43,649 nt of DNA from Hypsibius dujardini (Eukaryota; Tardigrada; Eutardigrada; Parachela; Hypsibiidae): NCBI GenBank assembly GCA_001579985.1, contig LRSR01002888.1:1-43649 (forward strand), written 5' to 3'. A program made the translations under genes and the position numbers. Shown one piece after another: positions 41,105 through 43,649 of the stretch. The stretch's first letter is position 1; each line of letters opens with the position of its first letter. A model generated the notes under the pieces. It did not search any database, was not told the origin of the DNA, and saw only the letters and a program-made list of their open reading frames with translations.

Positions 41105-41879
41105 TTATTTAAAAAAAGCGCCGTCCAGATAAGAAGGTCCGTCAAAGGGAGCCGGCTTATTCTGCTGCACCCAGTTCTTGAATGCCGGGGTCCCGGGTCG
41201 CGGAGGTGTGATCCCATTTTCGCGCCACATCTCCGGGGGGAACTTCTTCAACAGCAACCTGCAACATAAAATTCATGTTTCTTCAAATTGATCACAACGA
41301 ATTCGGGACGACAAATAAAATACGTTCTTAATAATTCAGTTTCCGATTTTTAATTTTAATTCACAAGCAAATTTATTCTACTTGAATTTACGAAATATTC
41401 AAACTATTACACCGAATTTTAAATTTACACAAAAAATAGTCTGGCTCCTGCGCTCAGTCGTGGCAGTATTTTTATTAAACTGCAAATTAATCTATTTTTT
41501 CAACTCAAATAATCTTTTCTAGTTAAAATAACTCCATCCGTTTTGTTGAGCTAAAGTTAATTAAGTGTGATGTTGTTTACCTCCCACTCGTAGCCTTGGT
41601 CCTTGACGAAGGGAGCGATGGCTGCCTCGTACTCCTCTGAGAACTTCTTCTTCATCTCCAGGTCGGGCGCGCCAAGTGCTGGACGACGAATCGGACGAAT
41701 TGGTCCGTCGCCTTTCCCCCCACGAAGAACGAGTCCGTTTCCAAAGGGAGGAAGAGGACCACCGCGTAGAAGGGCGGGAGTCCGCGGTCAGTGTAAATGT
41801 TAGTGATCGTGCTGGCGAGACCTTCCTTCGCGGTGGGAGAGAAGGTCTCCGGGTTGTGGAAAATACGGTGAAGCGGCAT
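41105..41879 (-). pseudogene. Tautomerase_3 / cis-3-chloroacrylate-dehalogenase-like gene, two exons, two single-base shifts
   Basis: Exon 1 (41879-41581) starts MPLHRIFHNPETFS, with Pro directly after Met as in the tautomerase superfamily, where the N-terminal proline is the catalytic base. It continues IYTDRGLPPFYAVVLFLP, SFFVGGKATDQFVRFVVQHL, then after a -1 shift at about 41670 EMKKKFSEEYEAAIAPF and KDQGYEWE. The donor is GAG|GTAAAC. Exon 2 (41258-41105) follows TTGCAG: VAVEEVPPEMW (glutamate in the place expected for the family), ENGITPPRPGT, ending GAFFK. A +1 shift in a six-C run at about 41235 restores frame. The total of about 150 residues equals the usual family length. Members hydrate or tautomerise small organic acids and are mostly fungal or bacterial, so horizontal transfer is possible. 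The shifts may be true decay or consensus errors. Confidence 0.65.
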
Positions 41880-42012
41880 TATGTCTCAATGTAAAATAAG
41901 CAGCAGCAACCTAAGCACAAACCAATTCCAATCCAGAAAAAGGAAACTCGCGAACTTGAAATCAGTGAATGAACCGAACGGAATCATACATCACGATCAC
42001 ATCATACTCATA

Positions 42013-42015
<3 letters not shown>

Positions 42016-42043
<28 letters not shown>
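42016..42043 (+). repeat. AT dinucleotide microsatellite
   Basis: An uninterrupted alternating AT run of 28 bases. Confidence 0.9.
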
Positions 42044-42046
<3 letters not shown>

Positions 42047-42836
42047 TGTAGGAAGTTTTCATGCGAGTTTTATAAGAACTGAACCAATTCGCCTAATGTT
42101 TCAGGCGAATGACAACGACACGTCCGCAACAAGTAAGGAAAAAGGAGTCGCGTCTATTGGGACAATACGATGATTCGGCGTTTTTATACCACTGCGAGGC
42201 AGCGGCAATGCTGCCGAAGGGGCGTGGCGCCGTTGCTGTTTGTTGCTGATTTGAATCGGCGGTCAGATACAATGTATTTGCATTAATTTTTCGCGGTGCA
42301 AACGCTACAAACTTCAGATTATACACTGATTACAACAATCGCTTAATTTATCGATCTATTTCGAATTTAATTTTGGACATGATATTTTGGTTGACAATGA
42401 TTTACCTCACAGTCAAGAAACCGCAGGACTAGAAAGGTCTATAAAAAAAAATATATATATAAAATAAATTTTAGTGTTTTTTGTCTCCCCATCCCTAATC
42501 GGGAGGCGAAGCGGATTCCTGCAGACTATCGAATGTAGATCACGGAAAAATTGGACACGACTTGGTCCGAGTTCGGTGCTTTAATCTTACATTCGCGTTT
42601 GCGTACGATACTTCGAAATTAGTGTAACTTATCAGTCATAAATGACATCCATAAGAGAAATCTCCACTACACGCAAGATTAAGCAGCAATCATTCTTGAC
42701 GCAGCAAAAGAAGCTATTCCCAAAATACCATTAAGGACATACAGAACACGACGGCTGCAGGAGAGACACGTCCGACCGCATTCACAGAGAGGATTACAAA
42801 AAAAAACAAATCCCTCAAACCTCCTTCCTCTCTTCA

Positions 42837-42914
42837 AAAATGGAACAACTCCAAGAGAGAGCTTCCTCCTTTTTGTCTTCCAAAATGGAACAACTCCAAG
42901 AGAGAGCTTCAACA
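42837..42914 (+). repeat. Tandem direct repeat in the DDX46 3' flank
   Basis: AAAATGGAACAACTCCAAGA plus GAGAGCTTC occurs twice with a 45-bp period. Confidence 0.8.
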
Positions 42915-42957
42915 ACCCTTACAAGAAACCTCCCCTCAGAGTCGGACAGCTTCTCCC

Positions 42958-43512
42958 TCACACAACCTTATAGCGACCGCGATTGACCGGCTGCTGCGCT
43001 ATCCTCAAGAGCTCCTCCTTAATGTATCGCGTCACTTCCGCCCGCGCCTTAGACAAGGACAATTCCGTCGGCGCCTCAATGGAGATGTACAATTTCCTCT
43101 CTCCCTCCGCCGGCTCCTTCCCCGGGAGGATGTGGGTGCCCTTAACGGAGAGGAAGGCGTCCGAGTATTCGGCAATTTGCGCCAGTGTCTCGCGCCCAGT
43201 GACACGCCATCGTGCCTGCTGCGGGAAGTCGTTGATCTCCAGATCCTCCTCGAAGGTCTTGAACTTGTCCACCACCACTTCCTCGGCTGGCTTCTCCTCC
43301 GCGACGTAGTTGAGGCGGGCGTTAAGGCGGTCCGCCAGCTGCGCCGCGATTGTGGCCTTGGAGACGGCCGGCGCGCCGAGAGTGTTGCCGCGCATTACGG
43401 CTTCGGTGGCGAGCTGGAACGAGTCCTTGGTAGGATCGGCGGCCTTGGCTGCGGCGATCTTGCTGGCGGCGCGTTTCGCCGCCTCCAGATGCTTGCCGGC
43501 TTCTTTAGAGAC
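42958..43512 (-). CDS. DDX46: DEAD-box RNA helicase DDX46/Prp5, C-terminal exon
   Basis: The exon begins after a TTATAG acceptor at phase 0 and encodes 184 residues to TGA. The block AAQLADRLNARLNYV, FEEDLEINDFPQQARWRV, ILPGKEPAEGERKLYISIEA and the end VNRGRYKVV match the C-terminal domain of DDX46, the metazoan Prp5, residue for residue in many places from my knowledge of the human protein. DDX46 is an ATP-dependent helicase that helps the U2 snRNP bind the branch site during prespliceosome assembly in the nucleus. The helicase core must lie beyond the window on upstream exons. Codon use is notably G/C-rich compared with neighbouring genes, and no lesion is present. Confidence 0.92.
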   Translation of the reverse strand, partial: VSKEAGKHLEAAKRAASKIAAAKAADPTKDSFQLATEAVMRGNTLGAPAVSKATIAAQLADRLNARLNYVAEEKPAEEVVVDKFKTFEEDLEINDFPQQARWRVTGRETLAQIAEYSDAFLSVKGTHILPGKEPAEGERKLYISIEAPTELSLSKARAEVTRYIKEELLRIAQQPVNRGRYKVV

Positions 43513-43534
43513 CTATAACAACAACAACGTCTGT

Positions 43535-43649
43535 TTATCTGCCTATCTGTCTGTCTGTCTGTGTGTCTGTGTGTATGTGTGTCTGTGTGTCTGTCTGTGT
43601 GTCTGTCTGTGTGGGTGTCTGTGTGTCTGTGTGTCTGTCTGCCTGTCTG
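43535..43649 (+). repeat. TGTC/TGTG microsatellite in DDX46 intron
   Basis: CTGTCTGTCTGTG runs with GTGTGTATGTG variants continue to the window edge, starting about 22 bp upstream of the DDX46 exon acceptor. Confidence 0.9.

Larger units (their letters stand above)
41880..42957. other. Region between tautomerase-like gene and DDX46
   Basis: Holds the promoter side of the tautomerase-like gene and the 3' untranslated side of DDX46. No other gene is seen; the frame at 42093-42326 has no recognisable features. Confidence 0.45.

Noticed and set aside
41105-41879. Bacterial contamination as source of the tautomerase-like gene
   Set aside because: The gene has a GT..AG intron and lies on the same contig as animal genes, with DDX46 about 1.1 kb away.

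Overview
The window is eukaryotic DNA from an invertebrate animal. Spliced genes with GT..AG introns (two are only 68 bp), a myosin-light-chain-kinase-type gene with a calmodulin segment, the C-terminal exon of the spliceosomal helicase DDX46/Prp5, a ferrochelatase fragment, a rhodopsin-like GPCR remnant and many foldback/MITE-like repeats all point that way. A ferrochelatase argues against most nematodes. The protein-kinase-like and receptor-like debris would suit an ecdysozoan such as a tardigrade, but that placement is inference.

Layout. (1) 1-2143: copy 1 of a secreted two-domain GH16-like gene, minus strand, cut off before its third exon. (2) 2524-6029: a repeat-built element with inverted ends and other elements nested in it. 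(3) About 7.46-23.16 kb: a large imperfect palindrome. Each arm carries a DDE transposase pseudogene, exons 1-3 of the GH16-like gene, and the same foldback repeats in mirror order. The central spacer (about 13.72-16.75 kb) holds a broken receptor-tyrosine-kinase-like gene, a third GH16 fragment and a receptor ectodomain/transmembrane fragment. The right arm also holds an intact DD37D mariner (17289-18606). (4) 23.2-27.1 kb: a ferrochelatase remnant cut by a MITE, an orphan C-terminal exon, tandem duplications and a full-length foldback MITE. (5) 27594-33352: the best-preserved gene, a nine-exon MLCK-like kinase that reconstructs to 888 aa without any frameshift and has a long Ser-Pro-rich tail. 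(6) 34.2-38.3 kb: a TA-flanked MITE, a kinase pseudogene and a GPCR pseudogene. (7) 38584-40321: a clean three-exon gene of unknown function (362 aa, minus). (8) 41105-41879: a two-exon gene resembling the fungal/bacterial Tautomerase_3 (cis-3-chloroacrylate-dehalogenase-like) family, with two single-base shifts. (9) 42958-43512: last exon of DDX46, followed by a microsatellite that runs off the window.

Three genes look functional: the MLCK-like kinase, DDX46 and the unknown 362-aa protein. Copy 1 of the GH16-like gene is open in its two exons but incomplete. Most other coding traces are decaying copies embedded in transposon-rich DNA. The genes do not form a pathway. What joins much of the window is its history of inverted duplication, element insertion and gene decay. 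Splice models were built by hand from phase and consensus and have no transcript support.
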